DNA from: Bryum argenteum
Taxonomy: Eukaryota; Streptophyta; Bryopsida; Bryales; Bryaceae
Assembly (NCBI GenBank): GCA_037043015.1
Contig: CM073321.1
Location: forward strand, 16,117,001-16,181,000
DNA length: 64,000 nt
Reading direction: 5' to 3'
Shown: positions 33,292 through 45,609 of the stretch, piece by piece
Layout of the letters: every line of letters begins with the position of its first letter
How positions within the stretch are numbered: the first letter of the stretch is position 1
Made by a program: the position numbers and the translations under genes
The notes under the pieces: model-generated
The model's database searches: none
The model's input: the letters and a program-made list of their open reading frames with translations, nothing else
Told to the model about the DNA's origin: nothing

Positions 33292-36200
33292 ATGACGTCG
33301 ACTGAGAACGTGAACACAAGTATGGAGGTGGAGAATTCGATGATATCAGCAGAGGCGCCTAAGAAGAGGAATAAACAAAAAGGTGCAACTCATGGGCTGA
33401 ATTGGGAGATTTTAGAGAATGAAGACATTAAAGCGGAACGCGGTTGGGAACTGGAGGTGACGGAGTATTGGACCGCTCAAATTTGCAAGAAATATGTGAA
33501 GATGTTTCACATTGGCAAACTTTGGCCTAAAGAATGTCATCTGATTCATACCAGAACTTTTCTTGCAACCCGCAACATGCAAGGATGATCACTTTATCCA
33601 CCGTGCGCAGAGGAAGTATGGCGGGCCTTGTTCGGGGATCGTGCCAAAACAAAAGAGTACTTTTGTTACCAATTGTTGGCAATGGTGTATCTTTGAGTTG
33701 ATCTTCATAGCGGAAGATAAATTGGAGCACGTACCAAACTAATATTCAACATCCGCTTCAATTGAGAGGAAGCGAGAAGCATATCCCGATTGCTTTGATC
33801 CGCAATCGGCCTTGACAAAGCATATTTTGGAGCTTTTGAGGAAAAAAAAAAAAAAAAAAAAGGTCAAAAACATCGAGGATACAACGGATGATGAGAATGT
33901 CGTTACAAAGAATAAAGACATTCCTCTTGCCACGGATGGTCTATCAAATGAACAATCTTGATTGATAGGCTTCGGGATGTAAAAGCGATTGGAGAATAGT
34001 CACCTGGAAGAGGCGAATGCGGTGCAAGATCGGTGGGGGGGACTTAGAGAATGTAGTGGAAGAGGTACTCTCCCTCTCATTCCGTATAACCCTATTATTC
34101 CCAATGGCCTAAATTTGACCTTCTCGAATCCAAAATCGAATGAGGCAGGGCCAAGTAAACCAATGGAAACAACATCCACGCCAGATTCCATTACTCCGCT
34201 GATGGAGAAGGATTGGATGTCAAATTTCGAAGAGATATATGAAGGAGTACCAAGCAACAAGAAACTGAGAGAGTTTCTCACTTATTGTGAAGAAATGGCG
34301 AAGATCATATGGGAGGAGGAGGCTCCGGATGGTGTGACGAAGGTGAAGTGGGAAGAGACCAAAAAAACCTCAATATTGCAAGTTGGGGCCGATATGAAAT
34401 CGGGGACTGAAGTTCTTGCTTCTATGGCTCCACAGTTTTTAGAAATGTCTCAAACTTTTGCCCTAATGATGCCTCGAATGCTAGACGCAGTTATAGACTA
34501 CGAGAAGTTATCAGAGAAATTTCTCCCGCTTCTTAAAGCAAGGATAAAGGATGAGATGTATATTTGTAGTCTTGAGGCGAAGTATTCCGTAGCAATTGCC
34601 GTGATTGAAAAGGTGGTTCAAGATTTCAAACTTAATGGATATGACCGCAGAAAATCCCCGTACTACTGCAAACTCATGGAGGAAGCGATGAACATTTTGA
34701 ATGCTCCCGAAGAAGGTGATGTGGAAGATCTTCCCCTAAACCCAAAAGATATTTCTCCAATTTCAAAAATTGAAGAAATGATCGAAAGGGAAGGTGATCT
34801 TTTCCTGTCTAATTATGATGGGAATAATAAGAGTGATGGCCCGGAGATGAAAGGTACTCCATCACGCGAGCCTGGGCCTACTGAGATAGCAGAGGACATT
34901 CATGAGAAGGAAGTACGGTTCAATACGCAGGATAAAGGAAAACAAATCATCAATTTGGAAGATGATACGGAATCGGAGGACAATGGAAGGAGAGGCGTGC
35001 GTGTAGAGGATGATACACATTCGAAGGGAAAAGCTTGCCTACATAATCAATGTCCTAAAGAAACATTGGAATTGCAATTGGAGGCAATGATGAAGCAGAG
35101 AGATGAGGCACGAGCTGAACTAGAATCCATATGAATGGCATTAAGAAATGTGGATTATACACCACGCGAAGAGAACATATTGCCTTGGTTGGCTTGGGTT
35201 CACCGACTTCAAGATAGGGAGGCCATGGTTTCAAAGGCACAACATGATCTGAAGAAGATCGCCGCCAAATCATATGGTTCGAGTGAACATGTGAATACAT
35301 CATTGGAGGAATTTAAAAAATACGAAAGATTACGAGAACACGAACCTACTAAGGTCACTATTTGGAGTGATGTGGAGGAGATGATGGAGCGAACAAATTT
35401 CAATCGGATGGGAAAAGATGATGATATTGATTGGAGTTTGGAAGTGGCAGAAGGATGGGTGCCATACAACTCATTCTCATCGCATTTTGTGGAATCAAAT
35501 TGAAATATAGTTTACACATGCGACCCCCGACAATACTGAAGGAAAAATGTGGCATGTGCCGATATCATTTCGGTCTAGAAGGAGCGTACACACTGGGCCA
35601 ATGTGGCCATAACTTTCATGTTACTTGCATAGCAAGCGCTGCCCGGGGAAAATCATCATGTCCTATATGTCGTTCTCCAATTAGCACGAGATTCTACGAA
35701 GTGATGGGGATGCGCGATGTCATGCCACCTGGGCACGAGTTCAACCGATGGAATCTCCCTTTGGATCAACTTCCAAAGAAACTTCACAACTTTCGTGAGT
35801 GGGGGAAAGCACTTGAATGGAATAGTTCAACATCAAAACACCAGCTCCTCAAGCAGTATGTAGGCGAGACAGATCCATTGCTTTGGATGACACGTGACTA
35901 CGAGGTGGAGATTAGGGCGCGAGATATTGAAGACAAATGAGCAACGAGAGATGTTTTGCCGCAACTTTGGAGGACATTGGAGTACTGAACACAATCGTTT
36001 TCTATTCCCTCCAAAGAGAGTGGAGAAGGGAGAAGATGGTTTGTGGCATGAGGTAACAAGTGACATTGAGTTTGAAGAGGAGTACAAGAAGTACGATGAT
36101 AGCCCGATTGGAAGGGTTTTAGTCCTAGCGAAATTGGAAGAGGCCGCACACTTACGGATTTCAACGAAGGAGGAATCTTTCAAAGACGCAGACTGTACTT

Positions 36201-36511
36201 TCTGGGAGGCGGTAGAGAAATTTGAGTGGCGCATTAAGAACATCATTACTCATTGGACGACAATGATCAAGGACCCCAAGCCGGAGTTATTGGTGTCTAT
36301 CACGGTAGAGGACTCCTTTGTGAAGGATGTGGTGGGACGAATCGAGGAGGCCATGAAAATCTTCCGTTCCAAAAATGCTAACCCACCCAAGAAACGGAAA
36401 AGGGATGATGGCAATGAGAGCGACGAGAGTTGGATGTCGGGCAACAACAGAGAAATTGCTGCAGTGGATCAAGAATACGATGAGGGCGGTAGGATTGCTA
36501 GACCAAGCTAA
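33292..36511 (+). pseudogene. RING-H2 coiled protein of the hAT element, several frame breaks
   Basis: Begins at ATG 33,292 (MTSTENVNTS), downstream of module 4. The N-terminus shares W-x-ICKKYVKM and GKLWP with the PRDTY gene. The frame shifts near 33,585, has TAA at about 33,738 and passes a 20-A run at 33,842-33,861. It resumes at 33,989 with a long charged region, partly helical, to 35,131. An in-frame TGA at 35,132 precedes MALRNVDYTPRE. After a slip near 35,480 comes a RING-H2 finger at about 35,545-35,680: CGMC, CGHNFHVTC, CPIC, the C3H2C3 pattern of E3 ubiquitin ligases. A last slip near 35,925 leads to a C-terminal region ending with KKRKRDD, a likely nuclear signal. Breaks are mostly single-base; unrecognised introns, sequencing error and decay are all possible. 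The E3 role is inferred from the finger alone. Confidence 0.6.
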
Positions 36512-36846
36512 AGACCCCGGACTCGTAGTATAGCACATACGATTGATTGAAAGAGCATTCGATTGCGATGTAATAGAAATCAATAGAAGCGTAGATGGTT
36601 TAGAACGGTTATAGTTCCCGAATAGAGTCGCATACCATTTTGGATATGTAATGCATGGTTTTTGTAATGAAGTTTTTATTTCTTATGATGTAATAGTCTT
36701 TTGTTGACTATTCACCAACATTTTCGACACAAAATAAAGTATGAACACATCAACTATTTGGTAATAAAGTTTCACGAGCTATACTACCCGAAACATACAC
36801 GAAGTATGCTAGACCTCTACTACGTGTCTGAGCATGTAATTAATTT
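36512..36846. other. Convergent intergenic region
   Basis: AT-rich 3' flanks between the RING-H2 gene and the hAT transposase gene. No gene seen. Confidence 0.5.
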
Positions 36847-39745
36847 CTATTCATCCACATCGGTGGGAATTGCGTAATTGCTGTCTCTTTTGACTTCAGC
36901 TCCGCTAGATCCCGTAGGGTCATCTTCGAAATCGGTACTAACTTCTTGTTTGATTCTTCGTTTATGACTTCCCGGATGAATGATCTTGAATTTTCCCGCA
37001 TTCTCAATGGCATCAAGGGGATTCTTCGGTTTATCATGAAGAAACGGAAGCATTGGAGCTTTACGTTTCGTTATAACTTTTGGAGGCTCCTTCTTCCGTA
37101 GCCCTGAACCTCTTGGAAGGTTTTTGTATCCCAATTGAAGAAGCGGTACATCCGAGTCACTAGAGATTCCGCCGGAATTGGTACGTAGTGTTCGGGGTCG
37201 CACTTGATTTGAAAGGGACACCAAACGTTTGGAAGATTTCTCCATCACTGTAGGGACCTCTACAACACATTTTTGAAATAGAGACCGAGAGGCAACAGCA
37301 GGCAACGCAGGTTCGTCCCTAGTGGCGGACGTCATATTTCCCGTGATTGGATCAAACGTTACTGTACCGCCATGAGTATCATCCCCCACGATTTTCTCAT
37401 TCAGAACCACATTCTCGTCCGTATTTGGAGTTAGTCCGGTACGAGGGGTATTATCACAAGTGACTTTGTCGGTATCATTTTGAAACCATGGTAAATGAGC
37501 TAGGGGCAACAATTCATCTGGATCATCCGCCTCAGCATCATCGTCAACAAAGTCATACGTGGTGGTTGGGACGTTCAAAGCATCTTGCAAGCTCATAGCG
37601 GGGATGCTATTGAGGTCATCTTCTAGGTCCTCTAAAACGTGATCCGCAAGGCCTTCACCAATTGAGTTATGGGGGTTTCTTCATCCTCGGAGTCACGTAC
37701 GTCACGATCCTCTACATCCAAGTTCTCCGAGTACCACCTCTTCTCATCCGTTAACTTTGCGTTTGCAAGTAACTTTGAGTTGGTGTATACAAAGACCAAG
37801 GCATCAGCCCTTTCCGGTAGCAACCGATTCCGCTTCCTATCGTGAACGAAAGAGTAACTGCTCCAATTGCGTTCGCACGCCGACGATGACACTGTTTGTG
37901 CTAGGATTCGCTTTGCAATCGGAGCAAGGAGTTTTCCAACAAACCCTTCAATTTCCCACCAAACAAAGGGAGAACATTTCGACTCATTAGGATCCAACAT
38001 CTCATGAAATGGTGCACTCCTCATTCGAAATGCCATATATTCATTCGCCACATCATGATAAGTGCCCGGAGCACATAGAGCTTTTAGAACACGCCTGCAC
38101 CCATGCCAGACCTCAGTATCATCTGCTAACTCTTTGTCATGTAGTAAATAAGGATTCAAAAGTGCACCAACACAATGCAGATCTGTTGTCATCATCTTTT
38201 TCCTTGCGTAAAAGTTCTCCCTCGCAATGTCCGCTAAATCCGTCGGGAGAGAAAATGGTTCTATAGATAGCGTCAGTACATGCTTCTCGAGCTGACAAAC
38301 GATATGCAAAGCCTTGCCCGTACAAGGCTCCTTGCCGTCGAATTCCCGCAGAGCATACACTACTGGGCCACCATATCTCGGAAGTTTGTACAACGCTTCC
38401 AGAAACCGTCATCCAAAACCACTTTTCTTACGTTGCGGGACTCCAGTAATTTATCTCTAGCTGATAGAGACTTCTTCGTGGCATATGACAACCACTGGGG
38501 ATCTACAAAAGTTTGCTCCAAAGAATCGCGAACCTGCAATAAGCGATCTATCATTATAAAATTGCACGCAAATCTTGTTTTCCCAGGCATCAATAGGCTA
38601 AACCTTGTCTCGTGTTTACAAAACACGGCTAAAGGCATTTGACGATTTTTAATGAACTTGACCAAGCCCTTGGCCTTTTCCAAAGTTTCTTTCACCCATG
38701 ACGCCTTTCCCCAATCTTCCAACAACAAATCCATCGCATGCGTGGCGCATCCTTGAATGAATATATGGGGATAATCCTCAACGACTAATCGAGAGGCATT
38801 AATCATTACAGAAGCGTTGTCCGTGCGAGACTTGGACAACGTTCTCGGGCCAACTTGTTTGATGAACTTGACCATGATAGAGGCCATATACATTCTTTGT
38901 CTTTTCTTTGCCGATGTATCGACGGGCGCCAAGAAAAAGCTCTCCAAATAGAGTCACTAGCATTGCATTCACAAGAGGACGACTACTCACAGATGACCAT
39001 CCATCCATGGCTAAAGTTCCCCCGAACTTCCGAAGGCTCTCCTTGAGTCTACTATCTAGTTTTCCTTCTAGATCACTTTTTACTTGTCCCAACAACCTTG
39101 TCCGAATGTCATGGTAAGAAGGAGGGACATATGGTCTTCGGAAAGACGCAGTTTTCATTACAGCTTCCTTGAAGGCGGGATTCCGTGCTACAGCAAACGG
39201 TACATTTGCTTCATAGAAAAACTTTGCCCAAAGTATGTCTAGTTCCCGCCTATCCGCTTCAGCAAAACCATCTTCAATCACAGATTGTTTCATCGCCCTA
39301 CTGATATGCCCACCAACCCTCACTTGTCTCGCGAAGTTAGGAACGGTGGAGATTGATCCAACTAAAGGTGTTGATGGAATCGAAGGGGTAGCTTGAGAGT
39401 ATCCCACGCAAGAGTCACCACCAGTGGACCTTGGCGTGCCAACATTCGGAACTTCTGATGATGATGGGATTGAATGTGCACCGCTCATTTCTCCATTATG
39501 TGGAGGGAACCGCCCGTCACATCTTCGAAATAAATCCATCACTCGGGTGTTCAATTTTGAAAAGCGTTCTTCAGATTAAGGCGGACCCCACGCTTGCCTT
39601 CATAGCCAAGGTGACTGAGCTGCCGTTCTAGCCTCTTGCTCATAACCTTATGACAGAGATTGCATTGGACCGTTGGGGTCGTTGTAGGTTGGCCTTGTAC
39701 TTCATGAACATCAGAGAACCAAGGTGAGGATGATTTGTTGGCCAT
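36847..39745 (-). pseudogene. hAT transposase with single-base frame breaks and an acidic C-terminal extension
   Basis: The reading starts at ATG 39,745 with a BED-type zinc finger (CNLCHK, then His residues). A DUF659-type region follows (NVPFAVARNPAF, GTLAMDGWSSV), then DNASVMINAS and GCATHAMDLLLEDW, the usual D and C-x2-H landmarks. The C-terminal dimerisation region is at about 37,800-38,000 (WWEIEGF, SSSACERNWSSYSFVHDRKRNRL). Frame changes by one base occur near 39,560, 38,945, 38,390 and 37,680. After the last, an acidic tail (ADHVLEDLEDDLNS) runs into a 249-residue hydrophilic region ending at 36,847, which could also be a separate gene. The family is clear; this copy is probably inactive unless the slips are sequence errors. 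Confidence 0.8.
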
Positions 39746-39944
39746 TTTGATAGGTAAGACACCTCAAAATGAACAAACGTGGTAGTAGATATGTAGAAAA
39801 AAATGTCAAGAGTTCGTACACGAACTCTGCACTTCCGAACTCAATACGTACCAAGCCACGGACACATAACATAAAGTTATGCAGCTCAGAGACCTTGGGT
39901 CGCATTCACAATTCGGAAGTGAAATGAGGCCTTATGTCTCTTCT

Positions 39945-40350
39945 CTTATATACCTTCAACCCTGAATTTGACCGTTGAAATTTGAAATCTTGATCGGTCG
40001 GCCGATCCGGTGGCCGGTCGGCCATGCCATCAGCCGGTCGGGCCTTCATAGGCGGCCGACCTCGCCGGTCGCCAAAGCGGTCGGCGGCCGACCTCGCCGG
40101 TCGTCACCCCGGTTGGTGGCCGACCTCGCCGGTCCGCTAACCGGTCGGCGGCCGACCTCGCCGGTCTGCACACCGGTCGGCCTAGGGAACGCCGGTCCCG
40201 CCATCGGTCGGCCGGTCCAAGCGTCGGACGGGGGTGCGGTCGGCCGGTCTAAGCGTTGGACGGGGGTGCGGTCAGCCGATCAAAGGGTCGGACAGGGGTG
40301 CGGTCGGCTGGTCGAAGGATCGGACGGGGGTGCAGTCGGCCACCAATCGG
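39945..40350 (-). promoter_or_regulatory. GC-rich CGGTCGGCC module 5, upstream of the hAT transposase
   Basis: CGGTCGGCGGCCGACCTCGCC repeats at 40,060-40,180 and GGTCGGACGGGGGTGCGGTCGG repeats at 40,210-40,340 (each word given in part). On the minus strand TATATAAG lies at 39,952-39,945, 200 bp before the ATG at 39,745. The module lies about 120 bp inside the right terminal repeat, so it may also be a subterminal transposase-binding region. Confidence 0.6.
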
Positions 40351-40481
40351 ACGGTAATTTACCCCAGGTAAATTATAAAAAACCCGTTATGTCACCGACA
40401 GGTCCTAGGGGCTGAGGACGACCGGACCATGGTCGAGCGGTCGCCCCCTGGTCCGGTCGTCCTGACAACCCTGATATTTTG

Positions 40482-42420
40482 TGAGGAGTTATTATCTATT
40501 GTGGAAGAGGATTTCAATGATCTGACGGGTGCTCTTTAAGAGGCAATAGAAACGTTGCCAAGTAGTAACGATCATCAAACCTTTTTGGACGCTAAAAGGC
40601 AGAAAGTACCAGTTGTATGGACTTTTTGAGTCTATCCTAGCACCGTCAATTGACTTCTCACCCCTCAAATATCTTCTTTACTTAGTGTAGAAGCTTCAGT
40701 GCTTCTTAAGGTCAAAATTGAGCCAGACTTAGAAACCATCTAATCACCATATTCGTTTAATTGGGAATTTCTGCAAGATTGGTGACTACGAGTTGAGTGA
40801 TGACTTTGAAACCTACAAAACTGAGTTCACCTTGCCAATGCTTCAAAGTAGTGAGAAGAAAGTGTGGCATACAGCAGGGATACGTGAGGATCTAGTTCTT
40901 CCCTTGGAGCCAAGTGCTTTGTCTAATTTGGACCGTTAGGTGTTTACGACCAACACTCCGATGCAAAGCAAGTACGTAGTATGGATAGGAGATATGATAG
41001 CCACGTCTAGACTCGAACCATCACCTCTAATATTTAGAATGGCTTGAAGCTAATATTTTGCACGTCATCGTGCCTAAGCCACCTCCGTTGTGATAATGTT
41101 GATTGTGAGTATCTAACACGGGACCATAGAACTTCAGAAATAAATGAGACAATGTGGGATGGGTTGTGAGAGAAATTGTTTAAAGTTGGGTTTAGTTCTG
41201 TAGCAAATTCTATAGTTGTTTGTAAATCTTGTAAGACTCTACCGAAGTGCGTTTTTGTTTGCCTTACAAAAATATACTATGTCACTACGCAACACCACAC
41301 ATGACAAGAGCTTGCGTTCACTTGGGAAGTTACGAGCATCCTGTGAAATCTGGAGTGTACCGTGAAGTCTTCGATCAAATAGTGACTTGATTGGGGAGTA
41401 GGTGGAGCGAACTCCATTTCAAACTCAGTCATCTATTGTTCTAGAGACATCAAAGGAACAATTGAACCCGCTACTTCTAGGAAAAAAAAGTGCTGTACAA
41501 AAGATATTGGAGTCGGAGGAGTTGGAACCAATATTTGACCATTGTAATCTTGCTTCTCCAAATTGTGTGACAACATTCAAAAGTTTTTGACAGTTTAGAA
41601 CCATGGACAGCATGACAATGCTAAGGGATTTTAGCAATTAGAAATTTGTCCAAAACAATATGTTTCCAAGGCAAGACAAGGATGTCCTTGTGAAACATGT
41701 GAGTTCGTAGACAACGATGGCGTGCCACTTGTTTGATGTTACATATTGCCAAGTCATAACAATCGCAGCATGCAACATACACTCAGAGGATATGAAAGCC
41801 CAGATAGAGCTTAGGAAGAATCTCAATGCGATTATAACAAATCACAGTGTTCAAAAGGTGAGTTTCAAGGGCTTCATGGCGGACAGTGCCCATGCTAATT
41901 GGAATGCGATACGCATCATCTATGTGAGCGGAGAGGCGTCTAAGAAGATGATTGACAAAGAGAGGACTAATCTTTTTTATTGGACCCAATCTATGGGGAA
42001 ACACACAAAGGCTGACATCCAGCAAGACCTCCAAGCTCAGGACCGGAAACTTTGTCAGCAGTACAAAAATGCCAACTCAATGGCAGAAGCTGAAACGAAG
42101 TTTTAGGATTTTTGAGCATGGTGATTGTGATTTGGTGTCATGACAAAGCAAAAACTAGCTCGACTTGAACTGTGGATGGCCTTCTGGAACTTCCGCTACC
42201 CTCAATGGGGTGGCTTCATGGAACATGTAAACTCTTGCTTTTTCTTTCGGTTCTTGTATCATTCCAACTTGGCCAACATTCACTTATTCAATAGTAAGCT
42301 AACTTGCCTACCTCCAATGTTTCTAGAATCTGAGCGAATACAAACTCGCGGAGATGTCATCATGCACCCTTGTAGAATCAATCTACAACAAGTAAAAGCA
42401 ACAGTCTCAAGATGAAGGGA
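40482..42420 (+). pseudogene. Decayed transposase of a plant TE family
   Basis: Plus-strand remnants with many stops and slips. In order: VHLGSYEHPVKSGVYRE (about 41,318), RTPFQTQSSIVLETSKEQL (from 41,408), ACHLFDVTYCQVITIA (from 41,720), FKGFMADSAHANWNAIR (from about 41,864) and ERTNLFYWTQSMGKHTKADI (from about 41,963). I recognise the HLG-x-Y/H-x-HPVK and ADSA-x-ANWNA-x-R landmarks from widespread plant transposon proteins, possibly Mutator-like; the exact superfamily is uncertain. Confidence 0.5.
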
Positions 42421-44756
42421 GCGACTTGTATGTCGCAACAGTAGACGACCTCGTGCGGTCGTTTATTCAATGTGTCGCGTACGTACAGTTCTTGAAAGGG
42501 GAGCATCTTGGAAATGGTCCGTGAAAAGAGATGAGCTTGAATCTCACAAACCGGATAAATTTAGTGTGTCAAGACCTCGTGTCCAAACTAGAACTGCAGG
42601 GAGAAAGCAAGAACCTTGCAACTATGGTGATAGTCAAGACTCCAACAATCAACGTACAAGAAGAAGCCAACCATTTCCCATTTCCCTACCGCAAGTAGAC
42701 CTCTACCACGTCACCGCTGTACAAGAGATTGCTTGCAAGACATCTGCCAAAGCTTGCTTATGTGATGTGCCTTTCTTAGTGGTACTCATGTGTGAGACGC
42801 TAAGAATGAAGATCGCAAATTAGTGTTTCTTTTTATATAGTCACCCTCTTATTTGACTCAGGACAATAACAAAACCGATACCAGTTTAGATAACTAAGGT
42901 GAACTCGTTCTGTTAGCAACCTGCCTTGTCAATGTTGGGGTTTCAAATTGCTTGCGCATCTTCAAGACAAGCATTTGTCATAGAGTGCAAATCAAATGCG
43001 CCAGATTTATAAGAACAAATCAAATGTCAATATCAATCAATTGCGCTTTAAACCCGTCAAGAAATCTAGTATGTCAATCCTGTTATGGCAAAGTGTTTGC
43101 TACCTAAAGGCTTCACCGATTCTTAAGCATGATGTAAAGAAATGAAGCAACAACTTCAGCAAGGGCTATTGCGTACACGGCCGCATGATGTACGTTTCAA
43201 TCTATTATAGAAAGGAGGAGCTGAAGTTGGTAATTCTAGACGATCCTATCCAGTAACATCCTCGTCGGAAAGCTGTTAACAATGAATTCAAGGATTCACT
43301 ACTTTCCAATCTAGTTTAGCATGAATATGGCAGAAAATTCTTCTACGTCTACAAAGGCAATCATCAAGCAACGACATGAATGTAGCATATTCAAAAGTAG
43401 TGCAAGGACAATCCTTTCTGTAGATATTAGTTGACTGTATCATACCCCATGCACGTAAACATAAGAATTTGATATTGAATGCTATAATCTACATAAACTG
43501 GTGAGTAACTAACAGTTCTCTCTTATGATTTTCTTCTTATTTTTTTTCCTAACATGTTTTTAGTTGATATTCACTATAGGTTGATAAAGAAAACCACGTC
43601 ATAGACAACTTGCTGGCCAAACTCCAATATATGAGAAAATTTGGTAAACTAGAAAGTTCGGATTACAAAGATCTAATTGATTTAGACGTTTACCAGATCT
43701 CTAACAAAGCCAAAGCAAAGCTAAAGAAACCAACTTGGTATACTTGGACAATACAAGTCTTTCCTGAATTCCTCTATTGAATATGATCTATGAAACCATA
43801 TCTCTGAAATTTTCTTTGTCTATACTCATCACAATTCTTTCAAGATATTTTTTCTGTTATAGAGAAGAGATTAACTAAAGCTTTCCTAGATACCAAAGTA
43901 AAATGAAACGACAACATTTCTAAGATGATAAGCACATGATACAGGGATTAGAGTGCCATTGTTGTAACTTGTCTACCAAATCATCGTCCAAAAACTCCTC
44001 AATTGTTTACCAAGGTATTTCGGGATTCTAACATATTTAGTTGTTCCACAAAGATTCTATGAAGTACAAAGATAAGTCCACTTACTCAACTACTTAGTAG
44101 TGAAGTATCAATCTTGATCCTAGAAGGGGAATGGACCTTCTCACTCCTTCCTTTATCTGCTAGATCTGATTACTCAGATTCGGATTCCTCTTCCAACTGG
44201 AATCACTCCTTGTAATACTTGCAATCTCCATTGTAGTCTGTAACTCATGGTAGTTTAGTTAAACCTCTCTACACACTTCAAAGGGATATTTCCATATTTT
44301 AGAAAGTGCTCGATTAAGGCACTTTCCCTTTTATTGATGTGACGAGAAATGTCACTATTTCCGTTTTTCCTAATTCATTACCCATTTATGTACTTCCCTA
44401 GCACTAGTCCTTCAATGCTCTATCCTGATGGTCCTACGACCAATCACCAAGGTAGTACCTCATTTACCTACTTCTTAAATTACAACGACTTGCTTCCAAA
44501 ATAGAGCAAACGAATGGTGCACATTAATACTTCTTCTGCGCGAAATCTTGAGATAACATTACTACCTAACTTTAGTATGCAAGGTTTTCTTCTCCCACAA
44601 ATGCAAGGGTTCTCACCAAATAATTATACGAGTGCTAAGCGTACAAGAATCCTTTCTTTCCTGCTTGCCGGAACCAGCTGACGTCAGCCACGTTACAAGA
44701 GCTTCAGTCGATGGGAGCCAACCATCGACTTTTGAAGTTGAGCTTATGGCCGACTT
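42421..44756. other. No gene supported
   Basis: Mixed-composition sequence with only short frames, the longest open stretch being 42,470-42,823, unrecognised. It ends at the right arm's boundary. Confidence 0.35.
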
Positions 44757-44974
44757 CAACACAATATTCAATAATTTGAGGGTTAATAATCCTCTCAAAA
44801 TGAAATGGAGAGGTTTTGGATTGATGTTTTGTTGTACACAAATAACTTAGAAAGTTATGAATCTTAGAGTTTGCATTCAATATATAGTATAATATGGGGG
44901 AAAGTTTGTGCATTGTGGACTTTCCAAGTCGGAAGTCCAATTGATTAATATAAAGACCGGAGTAATTTTGAAAT

Positions 44975-45215
44975 GGACACCAAGTCATGAGCTCAGTGGT
45001 TGGATGAAAAGGAGTCTCTATATAACGAAGGTGGTCCAAGTTCGATTCCGATCGGACTCGTTTGAGCAGCTAAAATGTACACATGACTTGGTACTACTAA
45101 GTGAGCTTTGGCGGGCAGGAAAATTTGTGCTACCAACCAGCTACATACCCTTAATTGTGACATGTATGACGCACATAAACATCAGTGGTGCTAACCACTT
45201 CTACCTTTTATAACA
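44975..45215 (+). repeat. tRNA-like SINE-type segment (right copy)
   Basis: GAGCTCAGTGGTTGG at 44,989 and AAGTTCGATTCCG at about 45,038-45,050 are the A- and B-box-like elements, in the same context as the left arm. Confidence 0.5.
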
Positions 45216-45609
45216 AATTAAATACATGTTATCATTTCTAATTACATAAATCAATCGACAAAAGTACTAAATGGAAAGAAGAAATCTACACTATAATAAA
45301 GTATAAAAATATATTTTCATAAATGCGTACAATGTACTTTTGATTTCGAATAAATCCCAGTACCACAAAAAAGTCTTGCTCGAAGCAAGCTAAGTAACAT
45401 TGAAATATTCCATACCCCTTCAATACTACCAACATCCAAAACCACACATCCTTGTAGATCATTTGGTCTAACATATCTTCTATACTTTTTAAAGGCCTAT
45501 AATCTTTTTGAATTTGAAACAAAAGATTAATATTTCTAAGTCGTAAGACAAAGCCATGACTATGTAGTTTTTACAATACACAAATGCGATTTCAATACAT
45601 ATAAGACCT

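Larger units (their letters stand above)
21129..40473. mobile_element. 19.3-kb hAT-type transposon with four genes
   Basis: Starts CAGGGTTGTCA at 21,129 and ends with its complement TGACAACCCTG at 40,473. The flanks are ATGTTTTG (21,121-21,128) and ATATTTTG (40,474-40,481), an 8-bp target duplication with one mismatch, as expected for hAT. Both ends carry subterminal CCGGACCATGGTC-type palindromes, at 21,175-21,222 on the left and about 40,425-40,460 on the right. Inside are a kinase-like gene (+), a PRDTY-repeat gene (-), a RING-H2 gene (+) and a hAT transposase (-). Five CGGTCGGCC-rich modules are present. Typical hAT elements are a few kb, so this one is unusually long. It lies in the spacer between the inverted arms. 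Confidence 0.85.
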
